Shown: positions 38,236 to 49,515 of the stretch, one piece after another
Layout: every line of letters begins with the position of its first letter
Position numbering within the stretch: position 1 is the stretch's first letter
DNA from: Agrostemma githago
Taxonomy: Eukaryota > Streptophyta > Magnoliopsida > Caryophyllales > Caryophyllaceae
DNA length: 64,000 bases
Assembly (NCBI GenBank): GCA_958450325.1
Contig: OY288243.1
Span: 6,238,586-6,302,585, forward strand
Reading direction: 5' to 3'
Made by a program: the position numbers and the translations under genes
Notes under the pieces: model-generated
Told to the model about the DNA's origin: nothing
The model's input: only the letters and a program-made list of their open reading frames with translations
The model's database searches: none

Positions 38236-38600
38236 CTTTTTCCAACTGTGACGGCCGTTCCGTCACAAACCAAAATATACGTCGCAATTTTGCCCCTTTT
38301 GTGATGGCCATGCCGTCACAAAATCCGTCACACAGGGGGAAAGTGTGATGGCCATGCCGTCACAAAATCCGTCACACAGGGGAAAGTGTGATGGCCATGC
38401 CGTCACAAAATCCGTCACACAGGGGGAAAGTGTGATGGCCTAGCCGTCACAAAACAAAACAATTTGTGACGGCCTAGCCGTCACAAAATATTTGTGACGG
38501 CCAAGCCGTCAAGGTTCCATTTTTTGTTACGGCTATGTGTGACAGAATTTTTCGACGGGTGCGCCGTCACAAATATGTTTTTGCGACGGGATAAGGTCAT
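38236..38600. repeat. CACTA-1 right subterminal palindromic repeats
   Basis: At least eight palindromic units of GTGACGGCCTAGCCGTCAC or GTGATGGCCATGCCGTCAC type. Three tandem copies of about 42 bp (GTGATGGCCATGCCGTCACA followed by AAATCCGTCACACAGGGG) lie at 38300-38430. Confidence 0.92.
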
Positions 38601-38646
38601 TTTCGACGGCTTTTTCCGTCGCAAATCGATGTGTTTTTTTGTAGTG

Positions 38647-39788
38647 GCTTCTGCTTCTATCCACTTGGAGAAGTAATCCGTCATGGCCAACATGAAGACT
38701 TTGTTTCCCGGAGCTCTTGGTAACTTGCCAAAAATATCCACCCCCCACTTCATGAAAGGCCAAGGAGAGATTACTGGATGCAATGGCTCTGCTGGCTGGT
38801 GGTTGACTGGTGCGTGTCTCTGGCAGGCGTCACATTTCTTGACGTACTCTATAGTGTCTTTGCGCATTGTTGGCCAATAGTAGCCCTGGCGGAGTGCTTT
38901 GTTGGATAGACTCCTGCCCCCTGCATGATTTCCACATTCACCATTGTGGAGGTCATGCATAACGACTTCTGCCTCCTGCTGACCCAAGCACCTCAGGTAT
39001 GGTCCTGCAGCTGACCTTTTGAACATGACGCCATCAATGAGGTTAAATCTGGATGCCTTCATCCTAAAGCTCCTAGCTTCCTTCTTGTCTGCTGGCAGAA
39101 TGTCATTCTGCAGCCACTCCTGGTAGGGTTTTCTCCAATTTGCGATTTCTCCCTGCCCTGTTGTGGTGCTGCAGATTCCTGCTTCTTGAAGCCATTGCAT
39201 CCCTTGGTCTGGCAATTTTTCTCCTTCCCCTGGCATCTCGTGTTCTTGTGTACCCTTCCAAACTGCTGGTTCCAGCACGTGGACAATGGGTATGGTGGAG
39301 ACTATGCCTGGTTTGAAAGTTGCCCCCAGGGTAGCCAGGGCGTCTGCTTCCACATTCTGGTCCCTAGGGATTTGGTTGATTGAGAAGGTTATGAACCTAA
39401 GGGAGAGTCCCTTCGCCACTTCGAGGTAGGCCATCATCTTAGAGTCATTTGCCGCATAAGAGCCAGTCACATGATTGACTATCAGCTGGGAATCGCTGTA
39501 CACTTCCAGGTGCTTGATTTTGAGGTCTAGAGCCAGCTGGAGACCTAAGATTAGAGCTTCATATACTGCCTCGTTGTTTGTTGTCCGGAACTCGCACCGT
39601 ACTGCTTGGACTATGAGATCCCCCTGAGGAGACTTAAGAACTAATCCTGCTCCAGATCCTCCCATGTTCGAGGCGCCATCTACATTTAGCTTCCATACCT
39701 GTTCACCCTTGTCTTCTTCCAGGATGAGGATGTCTTTCTCTGCCTGGGTCTGCAGTGCTGGGCTGAAGTCGGATACGAAATCTGCCAA
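38647..39788 (-). pseudogene. Tat archaeal-type RNase H and N-terminal half of integrase
   Basis: The frame begins with a second, archaeal-type RNase H (KLNVDGASNMGGSGAGLVL, TTNNEAVYEALILGLQLA, VYSDSQLIVNHV), a Tat-lineage hallmark. It continues to the integrase zinc finger (the CDACQRH part is clear) and the start of the DDE core (WPFMKWGVDIFGKLP, MLAMTDYFSKWIEAEA). It is cut exactly at 38646/38647 by CACTA-1; the remainder of the integrase is at 32061-32809. Confidence 0.92.
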
Positions 39789-41109
39789 CGCCTAGGACTT
39801 TATTGCTGTTCTGGGGACAAACTTCAGGTCGAAGCTGCTCAAGTGCATGGACCACTTTGCCATCCTTCCTGACAACTCAGGTTTTCTCATAATAGTTTTC
39901 AACGGGTAATTCGTTATTACAGAAATAACATGCGATTCAAAATAAGGCCGCAGTTTATATGATGTCGTAACAAGTGCAAGTACGAGTTTTTCAAGGGATG
40001 TGTACCTGGTCTCTGCAGGAAGTAGAGACTTACTCATATAATATACTGGATACTACGCTCCCTCGTGTTCCGTCACCAGTACTGCACTAACTGCTACCTC
40101 GGTTGCTGACAGGTACAGGAAGAGAGGTTCTCCAGGCTCTGGCTTTGACAGGAGTGAAGGAGTACTCAGGTAGTGCTTCAGCTCATTGAATGCTTTCTCG
40201 TGCTCCTTTGTCCAATCAAACCTTTATGCCTTCTTCAGGATGTCATAGAACAGCCGACATCTATCTGAAGACCCGGAGATAAATCTGTTCAGAGTGGCAA
40301 TTCTTCCAGTCAGCCGTTGTAGGTCTTTTGACTTCTGTGGGGACTCTAGCTGGAGGATGGCTTTAATCTGCTCTGTGCTGGCTTCAATTCCCCTCTGGGT
40401 CACCATGTACCCCAGAAACTTCCCACACGATACTCCAAACGTGCACTTTGAAGGATTTAACTTCATCTTGTATTCCCTCAAGGTGTTGAAGGTATCCTCC
40501 AAGTGTGTTGTATGTTGCGAAGCTTGTTTTGACTTGACGACCATGTCGTCAATATATACCTCCATTGTGTCCCCAATTTGCCTCTTGAACATCTTATTGA
40601 CTAGTCTCTGGTAGGTGGACCCTGCATTCTTCAAACCAAAAGGCATTACGTTGTAACAATATATACCTCTCTCAGACGTGAAGGCTGTCTTCTCCTGGTC
40701 TGCTGGCCGGATGCATCTTGATCTGGTTGTAACCACTCCATGCATCGAGGAAAGTCAACATCTCATGCCCTTCTGTAGGATCTATCATGGCATCTATATG
40801 TGGTAGGGGGAATGGATCTTTCGGGCATGCTTTGTTCAAGTCGGTAAAATCGACGCACACCCTTTACTTGCCATTCTTCTTTGGGACCACCACCATGTTA
40901 GACAACCACTCCGGGTACTTCACCTCCCTGATTTTTCCAGCAGCCAGCAGACTGTCTACCTCCTGATTTATGACTTGATTTCTTTCTGGGGCAAACTTCC
41001 TCCTCTTCTGCTGGACTGGCTTGTAGCTGAGATCCACACTTAGCCTATGGGTTATAATGCTGGGGTCTATACCTACCATATCATCATGTGACCAAGCAAA
41101 ACAATCCAT
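39789..41109 (-). pseudogene. Tat reverse transcriptase and first RNase H, broken
   Basis: In order: the RT fingers (RKFAPERNQVINQEVDSLLA; then CVDFTDLNKACPKDPFPLPH after a stop near 40860), the palm with the catalytic YIDDMVVKSK near 40540, MPFGLKNAGSTYQRLVN, and the connection and RNase H segment (ETRYTSLEKLVLALV, down to 39792). A stop at about 40862, a frame change near 40740, a stop near 40050 and a TAG near 39790 interrupt the polyprotein. The domain order is normal for Ty3/gypsy. Confidence 0.9.
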
Positions 41110-41274
41110 GTTAGTTCTTAATAATTTAATGAGGTTTTGGCGGATACTACCTATACACTCTGATCCGATCTACACTTTTCACTCGGGATGTTGCTTGTCC
41201 AAATTGACTTCATCTATCTCCGCCTGAGGTGGTTCAACGTACCCCTGCAGAGGCAGGTGAAGGCTCTGTAATTG

Positions 41275-43920
41275 CTATGCTGGTGGACTCGCTGTCTTCT
41301 TAAGGGCGACCCTGTAGCAATCTTTGACCTCTCCCTGGTCTCCACTGATCTTCTGCACTCCCCAGGGTGTAGGGAACTTCAGACACTGGTGGTAGGTAGA
41401 GGTGATTGCCTTCATTACATGGATCCAAGGCCTTCCTAGAATCACGTTGTAGGTGGAGGGCCCATCGATGACTAGGTACCGCACTTGCTTATTTACTCCT
41501 CCAGCATAGTTAGGAATGGTGATCTCTCTTAGAGAGTGTTTGGTTTCACCACTGAAACCTACCAAGGGAACCGCCTTCCTAGTTAGATTCTTCTCACTGA
41601 ACCCCATATTCTGGAGAGTCTCCAACATGATGAGGTTGACTGAGCTCCCGGTGTCCACCAGAATCTTCTTCACGGTGCAATTCTCTATGGAGAGAGTGAT
41701 TATCAAGGCGTCATGGTGCATTTCTGGAGTAGACCCTGCATCAGTCTCATCAAAGGTGACGGTTGGGAGGTCTTTGCAACTGATTTTGCAGGAATGCTCT
41801 GGCCTGTCTCCTCTGGCGTGAGAGACATCTCTCTTGGCCGCTAAGTAAGTCAGCCCACATAATTCTGATCCTCCTGTGATCACATTGACAATTCTGGTAC
41901 ATACTGGAGGTGGAGAAGGTAATACTTGCTCTGCTGCATTTATCCTGCTGGAGTTTCTGGACACGAGGTGGTCCAGGTTCCCCTGATCATACTGGAACTT
42001 AACCTCTCTCCTGAGCTGGACACACTCATCGGTATGGTGTCCAATGTCATCGTGAAACTCGCACCTCTTGTTGGCATCTCTTCGGTCATTGGTGTACTCT
42101 TGTCTTCTGGGCCACCTGACTCTGCGCCCTAATTCCCTCAGAGCCTTGAGCACCCCATCAAGGTTGGTAGAGAACCCATACTCACTTACTTTGGGTGGCA
42201 ATCCTAGATTGTCCTTCCAGTTTTTCTCCTCGGAAATTTTGCTCATATTCCTGGCGTAGGGCTTTGATCTCTCACCCCTTTTTTCTGTTGGCGCCTTTCT
42301 GGTGACTTGCTCAGAACCATACGTGGCCCTTCTGGGGCTTGAATCTTCTTCTAGTCTGATGGTTGCCATTGCCTTGGTCTGCACATCCTCAAACGTGACA
42401 CACGGGTACTTTGTGAGATCCTTGTATAGATCTGAGTCCTGGTGGAGCCCTTGACGGAAGGCTTCTATGGCAGTGGGTACATCACATCTGGGGATGGTTA
42501 CTTTCTCATAGTTAAATCTGTTGAGGAAGTCGCGTGTAGATTCTTTGAACCTCTGCACCACCCGATACAAATCACTGGTCTGCTTCTCTGGTTTTCTGCT
42601 GCTGGCGAACTGCTGGTTGAAGGCATTGACGAGGTCAGCGAAGGAGGTGATGCTTTGGTTAGGCAGTCCGACGAACCAATGGAGGGCTGCTCCTGACAGA
42701 GTGAAGCCAAACCCCTTGCACATGCAGGCTTCCTTCATTGTCCCCGTAGCGGTTACCACCATCATCTTCTGCTTGTATTGATTGATGTGATCTAAGGGGT
42801 CTGTAGTGCCATCATAAAGCATCATGGCTGGTGGCACGAAGCCCTTGGGTACAGCAACACAGGCTAGATCGTCGATGAAGGGTGACTCTGCGTAGCTGTC
42901 TCTAGCCGCTCTATCCGGGGGCGTGGCATTCCAGGAATCTTGCTGACCAGGTCTCTTAATTTCTTCAGTTCCTGGTATTACTGATCTTTTGTGGCGACCG
43001 TTCCTGCAAGAGGGTTAGAAACAGGAGGAGAAAAGCTGAAAAGAGTACTCCCTGCATGAGGTCCTCCAGGGTGTTGACTGCTGGATGGGGGAGGCAGAGG
43101 TATTGCTGCTGTCGTGGATCCGGGCTGCCATTTTGACGCCTGCTGGTTGAGGGTATGCGCTGTCCACACAACTCCAGAGGGATGGTTATTGGATAAGGTG
43201 GTCATCCCTGGTGGAGTTACAAATTGCCATCCTGGCGCCTGGTGGACAGAGGTGCCTGCAAAAGATAGTGAGTTAGTTTCTCGACTTTCGATGTTGGAGA
43301 GAAGGTTACCTGCAGTAGGAGATCTGCCGGGTGTGGAGCCGTAGGTCAGGTAACCCAACCCTTGGCGTTCAACGACTGGGCCTGGTGGAGCCAATCCTAA
43401 CTCCAGTCTGGTGACCAACTTTGAGGGGACTTCTCTGGTGGTCTTCCTGCTGCTCATTGACTCCCTGCGGGTGCTAGGCTCTCCCCTAGGCATCAAGGGC
43501 AGCATCTCTGGTGACGGCTGGACCGATGCAACTGGAGTCTTGTCTGCTGCCGAGATCCGAGCCTTGATATTTTTTTTCCTTCTGCAGGGTTTCTACTGTC
43601 TGGCGCAGAGCATTGATTCCCTGGAGCATACTCTGCATCAGGTCTGGTGACCCCGCACCACTGGAAGCTTCTCCTACGAATCCTCCTAGAGTCAAGGTTC
43701 TGGTTGGTATGCTATCCTTTCTGCTCATGGAGGAGCTGGTGACCCCAGAAACTTTGAGCGTCGGAGGGGGCCTAGACGCCGAGGGCGTGGGTTTCACCGT
43801 CAGGCTGGTGGGGATTGCCAGGGTGAGAATTGGCTCTGCTAATCCTGGGGACGGTCCTCCTCCTGAGGACTAAGTGGATGCTCCTTGACTGCTGGAAGGA
43901 CTTTGGCCGGATCCGGTCAT
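41275..43920 (-). pseudogene. Tat gag-protease region, with stops and frameshifts
   Basis: The probable start at 43920 reads MTGSGQSPSSS; a stop follows within about 20 codons, and further frame changes occur before the clean 520-codon run at 42837-41275. That run contains the retrotransposon gag domain (GFTLSGAALHWFVGLPNQSI, FNQQFASSRKPEKQTSDLYR) and an aspartic protease (active site ILVDTGSSVNLI, flap region, and VILGRPWIH). Gag would form the cytoplasmic particle and the protease would mature it. A Pro/Ser-rich N-terminal extension is usual for Tat elements. Confidence 0.88.
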
Positions 43921-43974
43921 GACGACACGAGATTGCTTCACGGTAGGATTTGGCTTATAGGAAATGATCACTTT

Positions 43975-43992
43975 GCCCCACGGTGGGCGCCA
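43975..43992 (-). other. Primer-binding site (tRNA-Lys type)
   Basis: On the minus strand TGGCGCCCACCGTGGGGC starts three bases inside the 5' LTR. It matches, with one mismatch, the complement of the 3' end of plant tRNA-Lys as I know it. Confidence 0.75.
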
Positions 43993-43995
43993 ATT

Positions 43996-44798
43996 TGTTT
44001 TGGTAAAAATTTACCGGGTCTACGATTTCGGTTGCGGGTCAAAGCGATCGTCCTATAACTACGGGTCGGTGAAATCGAGACGGATCTAGAAAACAAGTAA
44101 CAACGAAAGAAAATAACGACAAACAAGGTTTTGGTGACGCGGAAACCCAATGAGGGAAAAACCGCGGGGGGAGTCGGAATTCCACCAAGAGTTTACTATG
44201 GATGGAAAAAGAACGAAGAAAGGAATACAAAAATGGGTATTATCTATATGGTAGATTGCTAATATTTGTCGTAGAGTATGCTTGGAATGGGTGTGCTTTA
44301 ATGAATCCATCCTTCTCCATCTCCTTTCCTTTTATACTACTGCTAACTGTTGCCCCTTTATCCCCCCAGAATCTTGACATTTAATCCCCCTTTATTGTTT
44401 GATATCTTGGCATTTACTCCCTGCTCAGCAGTTACATTCTTCTCCTCATTTATCTCCTGGTCAGCAGGAGGGTTTCCCCCAATGTAGGGATTCCCTCTTT
44501 GACCCTTTCTCCTTTGTTTGTGTGGGCTGAGGGTGCTATAGTTAGACTATGTTTGCTGGGCTTATTTGGTTGTGCGGCCCATTGCTTCACTTAGTACATT
44601 CCTTGTCCGGCCCATCATCGTATATTATTCTGGATTTTGGTTGACTTGACGACTTTTGATTATTTTGACTTCCGTCTTTGACCTTCCAACCTTTGACCTT
44701 TGACCCTCGGCATTTTGACCTTTGACTTCTGACTTTTTGACCGTCCACTCGTGGTATGCCACGTTGTATTCCAAAGGTGCAAATTTTTGGCCCGAACA
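43996..44798 (-). repeat. 5' LTR of the Tat element
   Basis: Begins TGTTTTGGTAAAAATTTACC on the plus strand and ends GGCCCGAACA. It is the 5' LTR because the coding strand is minus and the primer-binding site adjoins it. A TATAAAA box on the minus strand lies at about 44330-44336. Confidence 0.93.
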
Positions 44799-45000
44799 AT
44801 ACTAACTATGCGCGTGCTTCTTAAATTAATACAAATTATATGTAATCTCATTTTAATACGAACTACGTCTTCATTAACCTCGCTTTGTTATGGGTGACCG
44901 ACTACCTGTTGAACCTTTCTTTTTCAACTCTTCCTCTAACTTTTCTTTTTCTAATTCACATTTCGTATTCTTTTTCGGCCATTGATTAAAAAAATCCAAA
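44799..45000 (-). repeat. Dispersed repeat, copy B (right half), cut by the Tat insertion
   Basis: Continues the sequence that ends at 29498 and matches the inverse of 19500-19800. Landmarks: AACTATGCGCGTGCTTCTTA, CCTCGCTTTGTTATGGGTGA and ACTACCTGTTGAACC. Confidence 0.8.
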
Positions 45001-45984
45001 AAATTCATCTTCCATTTGGTTTTCAATTAGCCTTATAGAAGCTATGAAAAAAAATATTTTTATTGTAATTTTGACTTTCACGATAACTGAAACGGACCTA
45101 ATCAAACCCTAGAAAATTACAACAAGTCACTATGACCGGTAATAGCAAGTCATAATTTCATACATAGCAAAGCGAGATTAATGAATGTGTAGTTCATATC
45201 AAAATGAGATTACGTATAGTTCAGATTCTTTTAAGAAGCACACACATAGTTGAGATTATTCCCATGAAATAATCCAAAGTAATATTCATAGTTGATTATA
45301 AAAAGTAACATTAAGGAAGTTTTTTCAATGTCTCTTCTAGAACTATACAAATTCATGTTTAAGAAGACATATTAGTCTTAGCTCTATATCAGATTAAATA
45401 GAATAAATATAATAAAAGCAAACTGCATGAGGAAATCTAAAAAAAGTGTATCACATACTTCCATTTGAACCTCGCAAAGTTGACTCGAGACCGGAAAATG
45501 ATCCAAAATAGTTTGGACTAAATATGACCTGAACCCGATCCACCTGAAAAGATTGATGTTAAATCATATTGATATTATTACTTACATCAAAACAAAAGAA
45601 TTATAAGTAAGAAATTTAGAATACTTCGTGATAAATTCAATACTTTGTAAAATACTTTATGTTGGTGAAATTAGTATATTAAAAGTGCTAATGACTCGAT
45701 CTAAATGGTTCATACCTGAGAATGAACCGACTCAAATGACTAATACACGAAAAATACTCAACCTAAATGACTAATACACGAAAATGATCTAACCTTAATG
45801 ACTCATCCCGAAGTAACTCAAACCCAAAGTGACCCGATAACATGTCACCTGAAATAGGCTTGCAATCCGAAATAACTCGGACCGACCCGAAATGACCAAC
45901 CCAAATTGACCTCATTGAACCATTTGGCACCTCTAAGTTCCAATTAACCACATGAAAGGTCATTTGAGACGTTATAATATTAAT
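45001..45984. repeat. Spacer including dispersed repeat copy C (45165-45285)
   Basis: 45165-45285 contains AGCAAAGCGAGATTAATGAA, AATGAGATTACGTATAGTT and AAGAAGCACACACATAGTTG, matching copy A in the same orientation. The remainder is AT-rich with repeated GACTCATAC/ACCCGA words (45690-45910) and no gene. Confidence 0.65.
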
Positions 45985-46575
45985 AACCCGTTATTTTTTG
46001 CGAAACACTACCTTAACTTTAATGGATGTTATAAAACACTACCAATTGCTGGTTTCCGTTAAAATTATGTCACAGTGGGACCCACCTTATTTTAAAAAAA
46101 TAAAAAAAATTAAAGGAATTACTTCGTATGTTCTATGTTGTACGCAGATCTCCATTTCTCCTACCGCCTCCTTATTTTCTTTTACTTTTTTCCTCTTTCC
46201 TCAAAATAAATCCCATTGTCAAAACGGAAGAACGGAAGCCCTGGGTGGGATTGTCGAAATCTCAGGCCGGGATGTTAAGATATAGAAGAATTAAAGTCCA
46301 TAGTAGTAACCCCCGACGGGGGACTCGCACATCATTTATCACTTTTATTTATTTTCTATTCTTTATTTTTTTTTTACGAAAACTGCTTAATATTTATCAT
46401 CTTTGTAAAGAAGTACCTTACATTTGTTTTTTTTGTAAAAACACTACCTATTACCGTATCTTCTAACATGGGCCCCACTTTGACGAATTTTTAACGGAAA
46501 CCGTCAATTGGTAGTGTTTGACAACACCCATTAAAGTTAAGGTAGTGTATCGCAAAAAATAAAATATTAGCAATT
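45985..46575. mobile_element. Long-TIR (MULE-like) non-autonomous element
   Basis: Inverted repeats of about 90 bp: left TTATTTTTTGCGAAACACTA then CCTTAACTTTAATGG; right complement TTATTTTTTGCGATACACTA then CCTTAACTTTAATGGG, continuing through AAACACTACCAATT and GGTTTCCGTTAAAA. The interior has an open frame that I do not recognise. Long TIRs suggest a Mutator-like origin; I could not fix the target duplication. Confidence 0.75.
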
Positions 46576-47008
46576 TTTCGTAAATAGAGTTAAATGTTAG
46601 GTAGTGTCTCGCAAATTACTCCTATAATTTTCATAGAATCCGAATTAAGAAAAGCTATATTAACTTATTACCATACAAAGCTACAAACATTACTCATTTA
46701 CTCTTACGCAACACTACATTTTTAAGCACTTTAGAGGAAGTCTTTGATCTTCGTTTGTTCCCTGATTCAGGTCCATATGACGTTGGAAGAGATAAAGTCT
46801 TTTTTTTAGAACCCCAAACCGATTTAATTATTATATCAAATCAGCCATAAATAAACATTCAAAGCAGTTCGGGAGTGTTTCGTCCCAAGTTTTCCGACCT
46901 GCTAGAATTAGAACATGAGCTAGCTCTTGCTACTAAGTTATTCTTTCGACTCACAAATGAACACCTTGCTTGCTCAAGTTTTAAAGTTTTAATGCACCTG
47001 CTTGAATA
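46576..47008. other. Spacer, no gene
   Basis: AT-rich. A further GGTAGTGTCTCGCAAA word near 46601 resembles the tip of the preceding element. No supported gene. Confidence 0.45.
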
Positions 47009-47430
47009 TCAGCTACCATCCTGGTAATCACTTACGAAAACGACTTTCGTGTGTCCTCTTCGCCTAGCCTCTACGACACCTTCCAGCAAGGACAAAGCTT
47101 CTGCCTCCCGTGCTTCGACTTGCTGCCACCGTCTGCTCGCCATCGCCCACTTCACAGCTCCATCCTCGCTCCTGCAGATGACTCTTATCCCCACTCCTCG
47201 ACCGTCCGCCACACACGCATCCACATTTACCCTCACCCACCCATGCCCATCTGTCAAGTCTCGTATCCTACTCACTCGGTTAACCACCTCCCTCTTCCCA
47301 TCTCCCTCCATATTCACCTCCCTCATGCACTCTGTAACTCTATCCACCACCTCGTGACTCCTAACCCATCGACGGTCATGAAGCTGAAGAGCTCCGAATT
47401 TCACAACCATTTTAATTGATGATGCAATGT
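47009..47430 (-). pseudogene. LINE-type RNase H domain fragment
   Basis: The minus-strand frame has the plant LINE RNase H layout: GWVRVNVDACVADGRGVGIR with the first Asp, then EAREAEALSLLEGVVEARRR with the Glu, then TKVVFVSDYQ with the next Asp. The preceding ~45 residues are linker from the reverse transcriptase end. It stops at 47009, short of the full domain, and no reverse transcriptase lies next to it, so it is a remnant or a captured piece. Confidence 0.8.
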
Positions 47431-48884
47431 ATAGAGAACAGAAGTATACTGTATTTAAGCTAAAATTACCTGAGAGTAACCAAGGTTAAAATTGTAGAAT
47501 GAATAAGTCAGCAGAATATCATATACTCCAGAAGATCGACATTTGGATTATTATCTCTATCATAGAAAGAAAATGATTCATCTTTCCTCACCTTGATCGA
47601 AAGAACATTAGAAAAAGTTAGCTAAAACTCAGAACGACTATATGAATCATATATACAGAAATTTCATTCAATAGAAGGAGCTGCTCTTTCTACATAACAC
47701 CAGATTAATCAAATTATTCTACCACATCCTTCTTTATCAGGCCCTTTCCTTCCCTGAACTTTGTAAATATTGTTGTCTGCTCTGAAAATATATTCTACAA
47801 ACAATGAAAATCCATAACAATGTTAAGGCTAGAAACTCTTAACAAAGTACCATTGTATATGAGGAAGGGCAAGTACACCATATTTCTATAGTACGGTTCT
47901 TCATATAGCCTGGTTCTTCATCTTGAACACAGATTTTCTTGATGATAATCAGTTCCAGCACAATGTGCTTAATTTTTATGAATATCTAGGTCAAATATCA
48001 TCTAAATTTTTAAACCTTTGAGACTTTGACAACTACCCAATATACCAAATTAACTGTTCTTGTTTGTTTCAATTATAATAGCTTAATTGTTCAACAAAAT
48101 GGAATTTTTTTCATGAATGCCAACGTCAAATTCCATCAAAAGTTCTTTGAACATTTTACAAAGACCTAGTATACCAAATCCTCTTCTTTAATTTAGGTTG
48201 TTTTTTAATTTTGTTTTTGTTGATTGTTTGAGATTCCAAATGAAAACTTACTATACAAAGATGAATAAACTCTTTATAATGGTAATTCATCAAATGCTAT
48301 TATCATCTACTGGAACAAAGTTAGGCAACAATAAGTGAAAGCTATGCTTCAACCAAGACCAATCTTCAATCGTATTTTTTTTTAATAAAAACTGAAGACC
48401 AATCTTAGTTCAATTAGAATTTCATCACCAAAGTAGAAATCTAATCTTTGTAATTAGCAATCCTGGTTTCGCTTACTCTCTCAAGTCTCATCCGAAGACC
48501 CCAATCGATCATCAAAATAATGAAACTCCCTACCTAAATCACATATTACGATTAAAATTCCGTCATCATCATAGAAACTGATTCTGTGATTATATAATCC
48601 TCGTTCCGCCAATTGATTACAATCTAATAAGTCACATCCACATACCTCAATCGATCATCAAATTATCAAAACAATCCTAACTAAGAAACATATATCCTAA
48701 ATACCAAAATTCAATTAAACTCATACAGATTACACTGAGTTCTCATCCACAGACTTCAATCAATTTTTTTATAAAAAAAAAACTAACTAATCAATCTATA
48801 TCATAAATCACAATTTTCAATTGAGAAAATGAAGAATTAAAAGAAGCAAAGAAGCATACCTTCTGTTATTCATGAGTTGGATGA
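47431..48884. other. AT-rich intron-like DNA
   Basis: No frame with domain content on either strand. It lies downstream, on the minus strand, of the GRP-like fragment and may be its captured intron or 3' flank. A possible donor (GTATGC) on the minus strand adjoins 48860. Confidence 0.4.
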
Positions 48885-49054
48885 GGAGATCCTTCCATAA
48901 CCACCGCCTCAATCACCTTATCCTTTCACAACGACCACCGCCGTATCCACGACCTCCAACAACGACCCTTCCACCGTCGGACATGGGATTGAGCTTGGTT
49001 AATATTGATGTTACTGCTGTCGAGATCTTGGTCGTTCATCCCTTCGATAGCATC
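48885..49054 (-). pseudogene. Fragment of a glycine-rich RNA-binding protein gene (GRP7/8 type)
   Basis: On the minus strand DAIEGMNDQDLDSSNI and NQAQS match the last part of the RRM of plant GRP7-like proteins, which in intact genes is followed by a glycine-rich tail. Here the tail (GGRVVVGGRGYGGGR) is readable only in another frame, so the copy is frameshifted near the RRM end. The start of the RRM is absent. GRP7 proteins bind RNA in cold and circadian responses. A Helitron-like 5' terminus 450 bases upstream on the same strand suggests transposon capture. Confidence 0.7.
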
Positions 49055-49440
49055 GTTTTGTAGGAGAATTGATTTAGCGATATGTAGTCACATTGGGGCC
49101 GGAAATTTGATTTTTTTTATTGACTAAGATGGGGAAAGAAGAGGAGATGACAGGAGTCAATGGATCCGTGATGAGGTGTCCGGGTGAGGTGAGCAGAGAA
49201 GAAGAGAACTGGATAGAGAAGAAGAGGTAGGTGGAGTGGAGAGTTAAAAAATTGGGAGTTATTATGGTGGTTTTTTTATCGGTAGTGGGGGAGTTAATGG
49301 TGGTTTTTTTAAGGGGGGAGTTTATACATACAGTTTTTTTTATGGAGGTTTTTTTTTACTTCCTTTCCTGTATACATGGTTTTTGGGTTGAATCTTTGAT
49401 TGTTTTCAAGTGCCACGTTGGCCGCCACGTAGGATCCGTC
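49055..49440. other. G/T-rich spacer upstream of the GRP fragment
   Basis: Contains runs such as GGTGGTTTTTTT and GGGAGTTTATACATACAG repeated with variation at 49255-49350. No gene supported. Confidence 0.45.
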
Positions 49441-49515
49441 AGTTATCCTACTCAGCATCCTACATGGCTCAATGTGGGAAGGTTATTTGCTTTAACTTTA
49501 TATAATAAAGGTATT
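49441..49515 (-). other. Helitron-like 5' terminus (candidate)
   Basis: The minus strand from about 49515 reads TACCTTTATTATATAAAGTT, then ATGTAGGATGCTGAG and TACGTGGCGGCC, similar in style to the 5' end of the large Helitron (15164). A canonical TC start is not present, so this remains a candidate. It would place the GRP fragment inside a Helitron. Confidence 0.4.

Larger units (their letters stand above)
32810..38646 (+). mobile_element. CACTA-1: CACTA (En/Spm) element inserted in the Tat integrase
   Basis: Left end CACTACTAAAATCACCCGCA and right-end complement CACTACAAAAAAACACATCG are CACTA termini; GACGGAAAAAG follows in both. The 3-bp target duplication GCT flanks the element exactly (32807-32809 and 38647-38649) and removing one copy restores the integrase frame. 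Subterminal regions are packed with GTGACGG/CCGTCAC palindromes. A PTTA-like exon (37362-37844) remains, but no TNP2-type transposase was seen, so the element is non-autonomous. It also contains captured TGA bZIP exons. Confidence 0.95.
29499..44798 (-). mobile_element. Tat-lineage Ty3/gypsy retrotransposon, minus strand, split by CACTA-1
   Basis: Two LTRs of 800 and 803 bp (TG...CA) bound a minus-strand gag, protease, reverse transcriptase, RNase H, extra archaeal-type RNase H and integrase, followed by an antisense frame near the 3' LTR. The second RNase H and the antisense frame are typical of the Tat lineage. The flanks ATACC and ATACT are 5-base duplications with one mismatch. By hand count the LTRs differ at about 14 substitutions and three indels. 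Several stops and frameshifts in gag and pol make this copy non-autonomous. Removing CACTA-1 leaves about 9.5 kb. Confidence 0.93.

Noticed and set aside
47049..47419. Plus-strand frames overlapping the RNase H fragment
   Set aside because: They are shadows of the minus-strand LINE frame, which has the catalytic residue pattern.
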